Shown piece by piece: positions 28,009 to 36,182 of a stretch of DNA of 36,182 nt. The stretch comes from Isohypsibius dastychi. Its lineage: Eukaryota; Tardigrada; Eutardigrada; Parachela; Isohypsibiidae. Positions within the stretch are counted from its first letter, which is position 1; each line of letters starts with the position of its first letter. The notes below the pieces were generated by a model, which saw nothing but the letters and a program-made list of their open reading frames with translations, did no database searches and was not told the origin of the DNA. The stretch is taken from positions 1 through 36,182 of the forward strand of contig JAQIWT010000101.1 in assembly GCA_034696485.1 (NCBI GenBank). The letters run 5' to 3'. A program made the translations under genes and the position numbers.

Positions 28009-29318
28009 CTAATCGTTATTGAGAGAATAAAGTGAGACATCAGCATAGCTTGTCGGAATACCACTAAAGTTTGGAACAAGCGTTCGTGGGACATAAAAAC
28101 TTCCGATCTGTTGAGAGCCGACGCTAGAAATACCTCCCGACTGGCCATCATTTCTTTCAAGTTCAAATTTTGCGAAAACTTTTTTGATGCTGTTCTTCAG
28201 AATTGACCTTTCCGCCTCACTAAATTCCATCAGCTGGAGAGCCACAAGATTTCCTAAACACAAAAATTCATTATCAAAAATTTTGCCGAAAACATCGTCC
28301 GAAATTAGATAATTTTATTACCGAACTTTTCTTCTTCGGATGGCTTGACTGAACGCAATAACTCCATTTCCTGGGCCAACAGCTTGCCTTGGTCTTCACA
28401 GCTGTCTAGAGCTCGGAGCATTTTGCTTTGCAAGGCTTCATCCTTCTTCTTTTTGTCTTTTCGGACTTGATTCGGCGTATCTGCAAATCCAATGTTCATA
28501 ACAAAGAATTTTCAAAAATTGGACCGATCCTACATCAGACTTGCCCCGGAGATCTTCGGCTTGGGAAAAACACCCAAAAATTCGTGAAGGGTATGTTTAG
28601 TTGAATAAATTTTTTTATTCAATTTCGTGTTTTTAGAAAAACAATGTTAGTTCCGTTTAAGAACAGGATGTACTCTAAAGAAATGCAGGGAAAATCATCA
28701 CTTACAAATACATCTTGTTTCGCTTCCGGGCGAGTCTGGCGATTCCGGTGATTTAGGCTCTTCATCACGATGGTCTTGGTCAGTTCCCTCCGGAATATTT
28801 GACATATTTCTAAAGAAAAATCTTCGGGAATTGCAGACAATCAATTTCTTAAAAACTTTTACTTCGTGGCTTTGATGACATCTTTGAGGAATACCATCTC
28901 ATCCAAAAACTGCCATGTCTTCCCTCGTTTCCCTTTGTTATCTCTCGCACTTCCACTCGATCCTTTCTTCATCTTCTCGGTATAATAGATCCTCAAATTT
29001 TTGAAAGTTTCCTCGCATTCAGGTCCTGTATCAAACAGAATACAGGTTAAAATGTTTGACTGATTGCAAGCAGGTTCCGCTGGGCTACTTACCAGTTCTA
29101 TTCCCTCCAATCATACGCCCGATTTCTGTCCACAAATCCATCTTTTTCGCTTTTTGCATATAATCGGGTGATGCACTGTTCCATAAGCCTGGTTGAGAAC
29201 GAACAAACTGGATCAGCGAGCGTTTATCAGCGTCATCCCAAGGCTCTTTTTGCTCGCTTGCAGTCATCTTCCGCTTACGAGGTTGGCGTTTTGGAGTGGA
29301 ATCGGAGGAAATCTCCAT
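28009..29318 (-). CDS. Harbinger MADF/Myb-like DNA-binding protein, multi-exon
   Basis: Exon 1 (29318 to about 29093) has a basic head (PKRQPRKRKM) and the first part of a MADF domain (RSLIQFVRSQPGLWN then WTEIGRMIG). A 67-nt intron leads to TFKNLRIYYTEK, the end of the domain. Further exons carry an acidic Pro/Ser segment, a Lys-rich helix (RKDKKKKDEALQ) and a leucine-rich BESS-like end (LQLMEFSEAERSILKNSIKK). The third and later exon borders are approximate. In this superfamily the partner protein recruits the transposase to the element ends. It is convergent with the transposase, 44 nt apart. Confidence 0.8.
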
Positions 29319-29706
29319 TGATAGGCAGGAATGAAGATAAAGATTCGGAAGATAATAGTTTTGAAGAAGTTTTGAACACGCTGATCAAAATACGGTTTCA
29401 AAATACAATTTGAATTGAAGCTGCGTGATTGATCTGTTTGCGCGCCAAATAACTGTACAGGAAACTGTTTCATCACTGTTTTAAACCCGTTCCCTGTATG
29501 AAAGGTGCGCAAAGTCTTTTCAAAATTCGGATCAATCCGAACTGGTGATAAGTGAGTGGAAAGTGTTTGGAAGGTCTTTTTCGCAAAGTCTTTTCGAGTG
29601 CGTTTATACTTCGGACAAAGTTTTTCGCATCACTTTGTCGCCGAGGTATAAACGCATCTGCAAAGTTTTCAGCAAAGTGTCACTTTGCGACCACTTTGCA
29701 CCGTGA

Positions 29707-29728
29707 AAAGTGAGGTCTGACAGCACCT
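29707..29728 (-). repeat. Harbinger right inverted repeat
   Basis: Complement of 26199-26220 without mismatch, followed by the TAA duplication at 29729-29731. Confidence 0.9.
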
Positions 29729-29785
29729 TAACTTGAGCTGCACTATGGTGTAATTCAATTTATCAACTAACCTTCCTCCTCCAAA

Positions 29786-30094
29786 ATGGCAACTAATCAG
29801 CCAAGAGATACTGAAATGCGCTTTTATTCCTCCACGATCGACCGCGTACTGGCCGAAGAGAAAAGAACTGGGAGGTTCCTCTCTCTCTCGAACCGTCTCC
29901 AAACATTCGGCGGTGGCACTCATGCCAATTACACCCAAGCTGAATCACAAGTTCTGGCCCAGCAAGGATTGTATCTTACGCGAATCATGTCATGTGCTTA
30001 CTGCAATGTCACCATTTGTTGGCGAGACTCCAAAAACATGATGCAGTCTCAGATCGCTCACCAAACCACCGGCGACTGTCCAGGTGCACAGTAA
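29786..30094 (+). CDS. Single-BIR protein (102 aa)
   Basis: The BIR pattern is RLQTF near residue 37, then LAQQGLYLT, Cys70, Cys73, His92 and Cys98 (CAYC..HQTTGDC). The spacing between the second Cys and His (18) and between His and the last Cys (5) deviates slightly from the usual 16 and 6. It has no RING. It could be a caspase/IAP-antagonist decoy or a survivin-like protein; the family link is from the zinc ligands. A donor-like GTAAGT overlaps the stop, so a spliced longer form is possible. Its TATA box now lies on the far side of the nested Harbinger. Confidence 0.75.
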   Translation: MATNQPRDTEMRFYSSTIDRVLAEEKRTGRFLSLSNRLQTFGGGTHANYTQAESQVLAQQGLYLTRIMSCAYCNVTICWRDSKNMMQSQIAHQTTGDCPGAQ

Positions 30095-30095
30095 G

Positions 30096-30103
30096 TATAT
30101 AAG
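30096..30103 (+). promoter_or_regulatory. TATA box of the zinc-ribbon gene
   Basis: TATATAAGCCC right after the BIR stop codon, 48 nt before the ATG at 30144. Confidence 0.6.
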
Positions 30104-30143
30104 CCCTTTCAAACTGCATGCACATAATTCACAACTGTCAGAA

Positions 30144-30582
30144 ATGGCCAGGCTAATTGATTATTCAAAAGTCAAGTCACTTTCTGAACTTGTTCAGAAC
30201 TATTCTTTTCCTGGATATACTGTAAGATCTTCGTTCATTTTGTTTCATCATTTTGATGCTGCTTACTTTTAAGGGGCCGACCCCAGCCCTCGCGTACCTC
30301 CGAAAGTGCAACATGTGCGGAGGAACAGCCAAGTGGGTCTCAATCAACCGCGAAGGAGGGATAGCCGACTGGAACGGTCCACTACATGGAGATACACTTT
30401 CTGGAACCAGGATGGCTGTACGCGAACATGGAACTTCATTTTATACCACTTTTTTATCAGTTGCTTCTTTACAATGGGCGGTCTCTGTTCTTTGTGCTCT
30501 ACCTGAACCCTACGAGATTGTTCTGATTTGGCTTGCTGAAAGCGAAGAACAAGGTCCCATTAACAACGCTTTGAATCCATGA
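30144..30582 (+). CDS. Unknown protein with one Cys-x2-Cys knuckle, two exons
   Basis: Exon 1 is 30144-30221, intron about 30222-30271 (50 nt, GTAAGATC..TTTTAAG), exon 2 30272-30582. The joined frame has LSELVQNYSF, then LRKCNMCGGTAKWVSINREG and, later, REHGTSFYTTFLSVASLQW. The order (CxxCG, then a GT-F-Y-T-L-S-Q box) recalls the zinc-ribbon head of ISXO2-like proteins found in animal transposons, but the second Cys pair is not visible, so this is a guess. AATAAA overlaps the stop. Confidence 0.5.
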
Positions 30583-30587
30583 ATAAA
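30582..30587 (+). terminator. Poly(A) signal of the last gene
   Basis: TGAATAAAA: the hexamer begins at the last base of the stop codon. Confidence 0.55.
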
Positions 30588-30785
30588 AATATCTTGTCAT
30601 GATACTGGTCTGTTTTTGCACATACAGCAGATAGGAAACAGAGGTCGCGGGTTCGATCCTCGATTCTTTTTACTTTTTACTCATTATTAATTCTTCATTA
30701 CTCACTTGCCGAAACTGTAGCACAACACATATTCACTTCCAAAATATCTGCACACCTAGCTTTGCACATTATACATCACATCTAC
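30583..30785. other. Terminal non-coding space of the Polinton
   Basis: No frame. A GGGTTCGATCC stretch at about 30649-30659 followed by TTTTT looks like the 3' half of a tRNA-type promoter, but no matching upstream half was found. Confidence 0.4.
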
Positions 30786-30872
30786 AATTTTATTTCTGTA
30801 ATGGCCATGGCCGATCTTACAGTTCCGATTCCGGAACTGTAAAATCTGCCTGACCCTTCACTGTTTCCTCCT
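30786..30872 (-). repeat. Right terminal inverted repeat of the Polinton
   Basis: Complement of 7934-8020, ending CAGTGTTTCCTCCT-like at 30872 with one mismatch in 71 bp. It contains the same 11-bp-arm hairpin. Confidence 0.92.
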
Positions 30873-30878
30873 CATCGA
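30873..30878. repeat. Right 6-bp target-site duplication CATCGA
   Basis: Identical to 7928-7933. Confidence 0.92.
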
Positions 30879-31094
30879 TTCTTGAACAAGGTTTTTTAGA
30901 ATGAATCTTGAGAATTCACGTTCCGTCAACCTAAATATTTGTTCTTTTTGTTTTGATTGTCAAGTTGGACTGTCCTTTTCTAGCGAGCCCGTCTTCCGCG
31001 CATGAATAATGATGGGTAACTTTGATTCTCTGCCAATAGAGGCCAAAGTTGAGAGTACACTTTACCAAACGGTTCCGGCCATACCTGCTCTTAA

Positions 31095-32035
31095 GGGAGT
31101 CACTATTTCGATCGACCTCATGTGGCCAAAATGCCAAAAACATGAAAACTTACAACCCGAAAGAAACTGATGAAAATTCACAAATTTTCGAAATGAATAC
31201 TGTCATTGAGCATGTCGGTTGTTTGTTCAAGAAATATCAAATTTTAAAATGAGATCGAAACTCGTTTTAAACTTTGCGAATCTAGCATCGGTTATCAAAA
31301 AATCGCACAGCAATAATTCAAACACCGTTGAGCTTACAAAAAAATCTGTTCTGCAACCGCAAATGGTTGCAATATGTAATCTACATTTTTAAATGAACTG
31401 GCATGATCGTAATTGCACTAAATAAGTGCAATTTCAAAAAACTTCCTAATGAGCCATTTTTCATGTGGTTTCTTGATGCGTATGAATAGAGGATATTTCA
31501 TTTGTACGGACAGACTAATAACATCAAGTCAGTCTGCCATACATCAAAACATAATTCGCCTCGAAGTATAATAACTGCATTGTTGGAGAGTGGCATGCAA
31601 AGATGAGCAAAATCGAGCCAGTCTTGCCTGTCTAGAGATAAATTAGGCCCAAATGGCTCAACAAATCGCTGTGGTCAGTTCTGGCCAGCCGATTGTTCTG
31701 GCTCTTTTGTCAGATCAAATGAGATGGCTATCGTATTTGCGATCATGGATTTTGAATAAAACCCAGTTAGCAACGTCAGACAGCGTAACAAACATGTGTG
31801 ATAATTGGTCACTTTTTATGACACCACATTCCATGGTCAGCTGGCTGGGCTCATCTTTTCTGCCTCGAAATGCGTGGCCAATAAATGGTCATGTTGCGGA
31901 AATCGATATTTCACCACAAAGGGTTATTTTCATTATGATGGCAAAAAGTTATTCGTATAGAGCAGTCCTTCAACTTTATGATCAACTAATAATCAAAAAT
32001 TTGGGATTTTTTGGTCGATCGAAATAGTGACTCCC
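31095..32035. mobile_element. TTAA-flanked inverted-repeat element, about 940 bp
   Basis: The borders are TTAA (31091-31094 and 32036-32039). The ends are a 23-bp perfect inverted repeat starting GGGAGTCACTATTTCGATCG. A 124-codon frame (31653-32027) lies inside, but its last codons come from the right repeat and it has no recognised domain. Probably a non-autonomous element using a TTAA-specific transposase. Confidence 0.65.
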
Positions 32036-32582
32036 TTAAGTCAATCACTTCCCGTATCATAACTTTTGCAGGCCATATTTTCTAGTGTAGATTTTCGTAG
32101 TTGAACATCTGTTGGCGCCAGATTTGGTCGTACGCCAGAAGTTCGCGAGTTTCCCCGTACTTTAATTTATGTAGTTGAACCTCGTGGTCATTTTATTCTA
32201 ATTCAGTTGTGAGCTTACGAAGTATTTCGCCAATTTCGTAAACCACGTAATATCATCTATGTTACTAAATCTACTGACAATGCATTGTTTCAAAAGCAAA
32301 AACTGACTGAAGTTCGCGGTGTCATAAATTCCTAGGTACAAAACTGCTGATTTCAGACACTTTTGAATACGGAAAGTAGCCACAACGGAAACGCTTGACT
32401 TCGGAAGGTGAAGGCTACGTAGGATGAAGTAGGAAAAGTCAAGACTACGACAAGTTAAACTACTAATTTTCTATGTACCTTCACTTTTGCAACGCACCAA
32501 AATACGAAAACAACCACATGAACGGTTATCAGTAAATGAAAAGAAGTACAGCGCAACATATTGAACCATTACTCAGAGTTAT

Positions 32583-34538
32583 TTATGAATCGAAACTGGT
32601 GTTGAAGAACATATCGTCGTTCAAAATGATTTCGGCAGAACTTCGAGTCGGATAACTTTGACAGCATTTTTGGATCATTTCCATGACTGATTCTAGTGAT
32701 GCACCACTAAGGATGGTGGTTGGATGATTTTCGATACCCGGGAAGCTTTCTTGATTTGCTGTTTTCAGTGCAACGTTTTTCGCATCCAGTCCACAAATCA
32801 TGCAAGCTACGATCCATGCAAAGCTGCGAACATCGCTTTTCCGCCCTAGACTATCATACGTTTCGCATTTCTTGACATGGTCGAATTCTGGTGGAATAGC
32901 CGGACCATCCGTCGGACGAAGACTTTGAAACGGATGAGTTTTGTCGATTAGTCCAATGGCGATGATTTTGAGCACCCCACTCCCGGGTTGAGGACCTTTG
33001 AACATCACATGGTCAACATCGAGATGTCCATGTATAACATTCACCGATTCCTGGTGAAGATACACAAGTCCTGACAAAATGTCCCTCCCCCACATCTGAA
33101 TATCTTTTATCGTTCTATCATGTTTCACACGATCACCGAGAGTGCCGCCTAAGAGAAACATCAGTTCAGAGTTTCCGTTTATACCTCCCGACAAAATATC
33201 GAGCAAACTGCACACCGGATTTGATAAAAAATGAAACTTGGAAACGAAACGTGGTAGTACCTGCCAACCATTCCATGACGAAGCGATACCTCCAAATTCT
33301 ACCGACGATTAACTGTTGGTGGTGAAACTGGACAACATTGACATTCTTTAAGTTTTTGACATCGTGCCAGATTGCATGAAGTTGGCTGATTTGCTTTTCT
33401 CTTTTGTCTTCACTGACCGGAAGGACAACTTCTTTGACTGCCACACACTCTCCATTGGCATCGTAAGCGGCGTGGATCGGGTTTTTGGTTAGTTTTTGAG
33501 CTTCTACGATAAAGTGTCAAATAAAATCTAAGCTTTTTTTGTTCAAAGAAAGCTCGAGCTCACCTCCTAGCTTCAAAGAGCAGTACTTGGATGTGAACTG
33601 GAAATTTGGCCAAATTAAGACAATGTTGTTCTTGTTTTTCATCTTAAGCGGAAATTCCATCTCGCCCAGCATTCCAAGGCTCATTCCACAAGATTTCGGT
33701 TCAGCTGAAAATTCTCCCAGAGCAAAAATATATTTCATGCTCAAAGACCTTTCAGTCTCATCGATCGCAGCGTAGAGGCTCCTTCCTGAATCAACTGTCG
33801 AATTCTTCACAAAATCAGTTGCTCTACTACGAAAGGCTGAATCGACCGTGACAAATTCCTTGTCAACCCATAGCAGCAGTACATTCATTTCTTTTAGAAA
33901 ACGGTTGTTCAAATCAATCGTGTTTCTGGTGCGGGTGTACGCGATGTAGCCATACAATCCACTACCACTGACCATGTTCCTCTCGGACATTTGAATGTCG
34001 CCATCCTCAAATATTTTCTTGATTGCCGTATCCGAGACCTTCCTCGGTACGGTGGATTCGAGTTTCCGGTAGAACACATCCTCTAGTCGGTCCGTATTCA
34101 TCTGGAACTCCATCATTGGACAGTTTTTTGTCACGATGACAGACCACTCGTAAAACGGAAACGTCTCCCTGAATGTCTTCCCGATGTCAACGCTTATATC
34201 GGCAGGCACTTTTGAAGTCAGAATTGATTCGATTTTATCAATCAGACTATTGTTCTTTCCCAACACCGTGCCTAGTTTCAGTGTCTTGAGTCCTTTCTTG
34301 AGAAAAGGTTCGACGGCATCGCACCATTTTTTCATCATGTCTTTGTCTGCTTCAGCATTTTTGATGTTTGCGGGCGTATGACTTACTTCAGCGCTCAGAG
34401 GATAATAAAGGAGCTTGTAGCTGATCGCCTGGAAAAGTGTCAGTTTGACCTCAGACTGCCATGCACGATATTCTTCAACCGTAAATATTGGTTCCCCTTC
34501 GATGAACAACGCCAGATTATCACAGAGAAGCAGCTGAT
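32583..34538 (-). CDS. Host pseudokinase with unknown N-terminal domain
   Basis: Three exons are clear: about 34538-33564 (acceptor CTATTTTCAG at its 5' side, so an earlier exon exists), 33503-33261 and 33148-32583; introns 60 and 112 nt, in frame. The N-terminal 325 residues match no family I know. Then comes a STE/MAP3K-like kinase fold: AVKEVV (lysine kept), RFVMEWLAG, the GTLGDR hinge region, GRDILSGLVYLHQ. The catalytic loop reads HGHLDVDHV in place of HRDLKxxN and the DFG site reads IGLID, so both key aspartate contexts are lost. GPAIPPEF and RKSDVRSFAW keep the APE and subdomain IX regions. It probably works as a scaffold or sensor. Confidence 0.72.
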
Positions 34539-34624
34539 CTGAAAATAGACTACACGTAGTATTTTCTTTGCATGCCTTTATCATGAAATGGCCAGCGAAG
34601 ATAAGTGCGAATAAAGTAGACGAG

Positions 34625-35854
34625 TGTAGCCGGCAAGATAGTTGCGCGCAACTAGCAACTATCTTGCCGGGCATTTCGGCAAGATAGTTGCGTGCTGTAG
34701 GATTGACTTTCAACTGAAATTTGCAGAGCTAAAACATCTTCAGCTTGGGGGAATCAGACCTGTGCACACTCGCTGATCATGAGTCCGATCATACCTTGGA
34801 TTTCGCAAGTTTGATCAAACTTGTGACTCTGCTCGCGGACCTATGGAAAAAGGATAAATCGTTTCAAACTCGATTTGAAAAACATGATCAGTTTTATGAT
34901 TAACTAATAAGCACAGGTCTGACTCCTTTCATTGGCACATATGCTCTTTTTTTATTGCTCGTTTCTCGTATAGAAATCAAAAATCAGAAACACCGGTTCG
35001 TAAAATTTCAGATCTTCATTTCACACGTCCAAAATTCCTGAAATCAGAGCTGTCCCTTACTTAATAATAATCATTAATATATTCTATTTTTGGTCACTTG
35101 TGTCTTCTTTTCAAAAATCAGCCATTTCTTTTCCAGATTTTCGTTTCAGATTTTCATACATACGTTCGAAACTGAGAACAAAATGCCATCATTCAATGAA
35201 TTCCATCTAGCTCTGGTTATACTGCTCCAGAAAAAATGAAGAAGTAGCATAATGAGTAATAAATGTATGCCACACTCAAGACTGTGTTTGCGAGTTGGTT
35301 CACTCACCAAGTGCGTTCTTTGATCTAACCGACGGGCGCAACTATCTTGCCGGCAAACGCAACTATCTTGCCGGTGTACGCAGCTATTTTGCCGAGAATT
35401 AAAAATGTGGCTGTAAAATGCTATTTCAAAAATTCTAGTCTGAAGCATTCGAATTAATGAATCCTGAAAAACCTTTTGGTTCTAAAGTCCAGTACTTGAG
35501 TTTGTTAATCAACCGACAAATATTAGATTTGTTATGTGAAGTCAACAATTCTGGAGATTTACTTCCTGAATTCATTGGCTTGAATATCGAGCACGAAAAA
35601 AGATCTTTCCATAATATGCTGCGGAGAATAAGCATATGCATTCAAAACTTCAATTCCAAGAACTTCTGGAAAAATTAAATTCTCACATGTCACAAAGCAA
35701 AGTAGGGCTAGTTTTGATAAACGAGGCACTAGTGATCGAAAATAGAATATTTTTCACATCTCGCAGATGTTCAAGCTTTTAGATATCAACTGAAGTTTAG
35801 CCGACAGCACGCAACTACCTTGCCGAAATGCGCGCAACTATCTTGCCGGCTACA
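34625..35854. mobile_element. 1.2-kb element with repeated GGCAAGATAGTTGCG motif
   Basis: The ends are TGTAGCCGGCAAGATAGTTG and its complement, with a 6-bp flanking duplication GACGAG (34619-34624 and 35855-35860). The motif GGCAAGATAGTTGCG recurs in both directions near both ends and inside (about 34633, 34655, 34679, 35338, 35360, 35382, 35808, 35835), some copies variant. Internal frames are short and unrecognised (the longest, 73 codons, at 35457-35678). Subterminal motif clusters of this kind are transposase binding sites, so it is likely non-autonomous. Confidence 0.7.
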
Positions 35855-35860
35855 GACGAG

Positions 35861-36182
35861 TGATAACCATAACAGGAACTATCGCCATGCACAGTTTATT
35901 TACATAACATCACTTTCGGAAATTATGTAGAATACTGATAGGCATTATGCACATTAAATTCATCCACATCCGAACAATACGATTATACACAACTTTTTAC
36001 AAGCAAGAAGTTGTCATTCTGTATTTTCTACACAGTTAATGTAAGAATTCTTGAAAAGAAGAACATATGTTACAGAGTAATTCTCGAACAAGATTTAGAT
36101 TTCCAGGCGAAACTTAGTTGACCCTCCGCAAACAGATCATTCTAACCAGTGCCTAATCTGCAAGCCCCGGGAGTCGGGGGGG
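35861..36182. other. Intergenic edge, nothing recognised
   Basis: Short AT-rich sequence upstream of the pseudokinase gene, possibly its promoter or first exon. The last bases are a G run. Confidence 0.3.

Larger units (their letters stand above)
26199..29728. mobile_element. PIF/Harbinger DNA transposon nested in the Polinton
   Basis: It is 3530 bp, with 22-bp perfect inverted ends starting AGGTGCTGTCAGACC and a TAA target duplication. Subterminal regions are full of CAAAGTG/CACTTTG and AAAGTC words, likely binding sites of the element's DNA-binding protein. Two convergent genes, transposase (+) and MADF/Myb-like protein (-), are the standard pair of this superfamily, and both look intact, so the insertion is young relative to the Polinton. 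Confidence 0.93.
7934..30872. mobile_element. Polinton/Maverick (adintovirus-like) element
   Basis: The element is 22.9 kb, or about 19.4 kb without the nested Harbinger. It is defined by matching termini, a 6-bp duplication and the family's gene set: protein-primed PolB, adenain-like protease, double-jelly-roll MCP, penton-like protein, packaging ATPase and an integrase relic. About 20 genes lie on both strands. Most morphogenesis genes form one block on the minus strand, and accessory genes lie toward both ends. The catalytic core of the integrase is absent, so this copy could move only if helped in trans. Polymerase, MCP, protease and ATPase frames are intact once introns are removed, which suggests a fairly recent insertion. 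Confidence 0.95.

Noticed and set aside
31653-32027. A 124-codon plus-strand gene
   Set aside because: Its end is made of the inverted repeat of a non-autonomous element and no domain is visible.
34541-34713. N-terminal extension of the pseudokinase starting near 34713
   Set aside because: Those codons come from the inserted 1.2-kb element and an intron side; a TTTTCAG acceptor at 34540 marks the likely exon start.

Overview
The window reads as invertebrate nuclear DNA rich in transposons. Genes are split by very short spliceosomal introns (mostly 49-71 nt, GT..AG, acceptors such as TTTTCAG, TTTCTAG and CATTTAG), TATA boxes and AATAAA signals are visible, and the element families present (DIRS-like, Polinton, PIF/Harbinger) are those of animal genomes. 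I cannot name the species.

The centre is one almost complete Polinton/Maverick (adintovirus-like) element at 7934-30872. It is bounded by inverted repeats of about 87 bp and by a perfect 6-bp target duplication, CATCGA. It carries a protein-primed family B DNA polymerase, an adenain-like protease, a double-jelly-roll major capsid protein, a penton-like minor capsid gene (reading frame broken twice), a pX/pVI-like basic capsid peptide and a packaging ATPase. Of the retroviral-type integrase only a detached C-terminal domain is left. Accessory genes include an HP1-like protein with two chromo modules, a TATA-binding-protein homologue, an IAP with BIR and RING domains, a second single-BIR protein, a NADAR-domain gene with one in-frame stop, a tandem pair of paralogous unknown genes, a 56-residue membrane peptide and several unknown proteins. 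Many accessory and replication genes have introns, and each intron reported with high confidence joins the two reading frames exactly.

Layout of the element: left TIR; an 81-residue gene (+); two paralogous genes (-); the chromo-domain gene and a membrane peptide (+); polymerase, a 216-residue unknown and the IAP (-); a 334-residue unknown (+); then the morphogenesis block on the minus strand (ATPase, small helical protein, integrase-CTD protein, penton, pX-like, MCP, protease), whose genes abut or overlap by a few bases; then a DEDD-like unknown and the TBP gene (+, overlapping), a Ser/Pro-rich gene and NADAR (-); a nested 3.5-kb Harbinger transposon (26199-29728) that landed beside the TATA box of the following BIR gene; then BIR and zinc-ribbon genes (+) and the right TIR. 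Several accessory genes share a TATAWAAGC-type box, which the element-encoded TBP may serve. Chromatin (HP1-like), transcription (TBP), cell-death control (two BIR proteins) and nucleotide/ADP-ribose chemistry (NADAR) together suggest a large host-manipulation set.

Left flank (1-7927): the 3' part of a decayed DIRS-like tyrosine-recombinase retroelement, a 37-38 bp GC-rich minisatellite and two probable non-autonomous DNA elements. Right flank (30879-36182): a TTAA-flanked inverted-repeat element, a host pseudokinase gene on the minus strand, and a 1.2-kb element built on a repeated GGCAAGATAGTTGCG motif, inserted at the 5' side of that gene.
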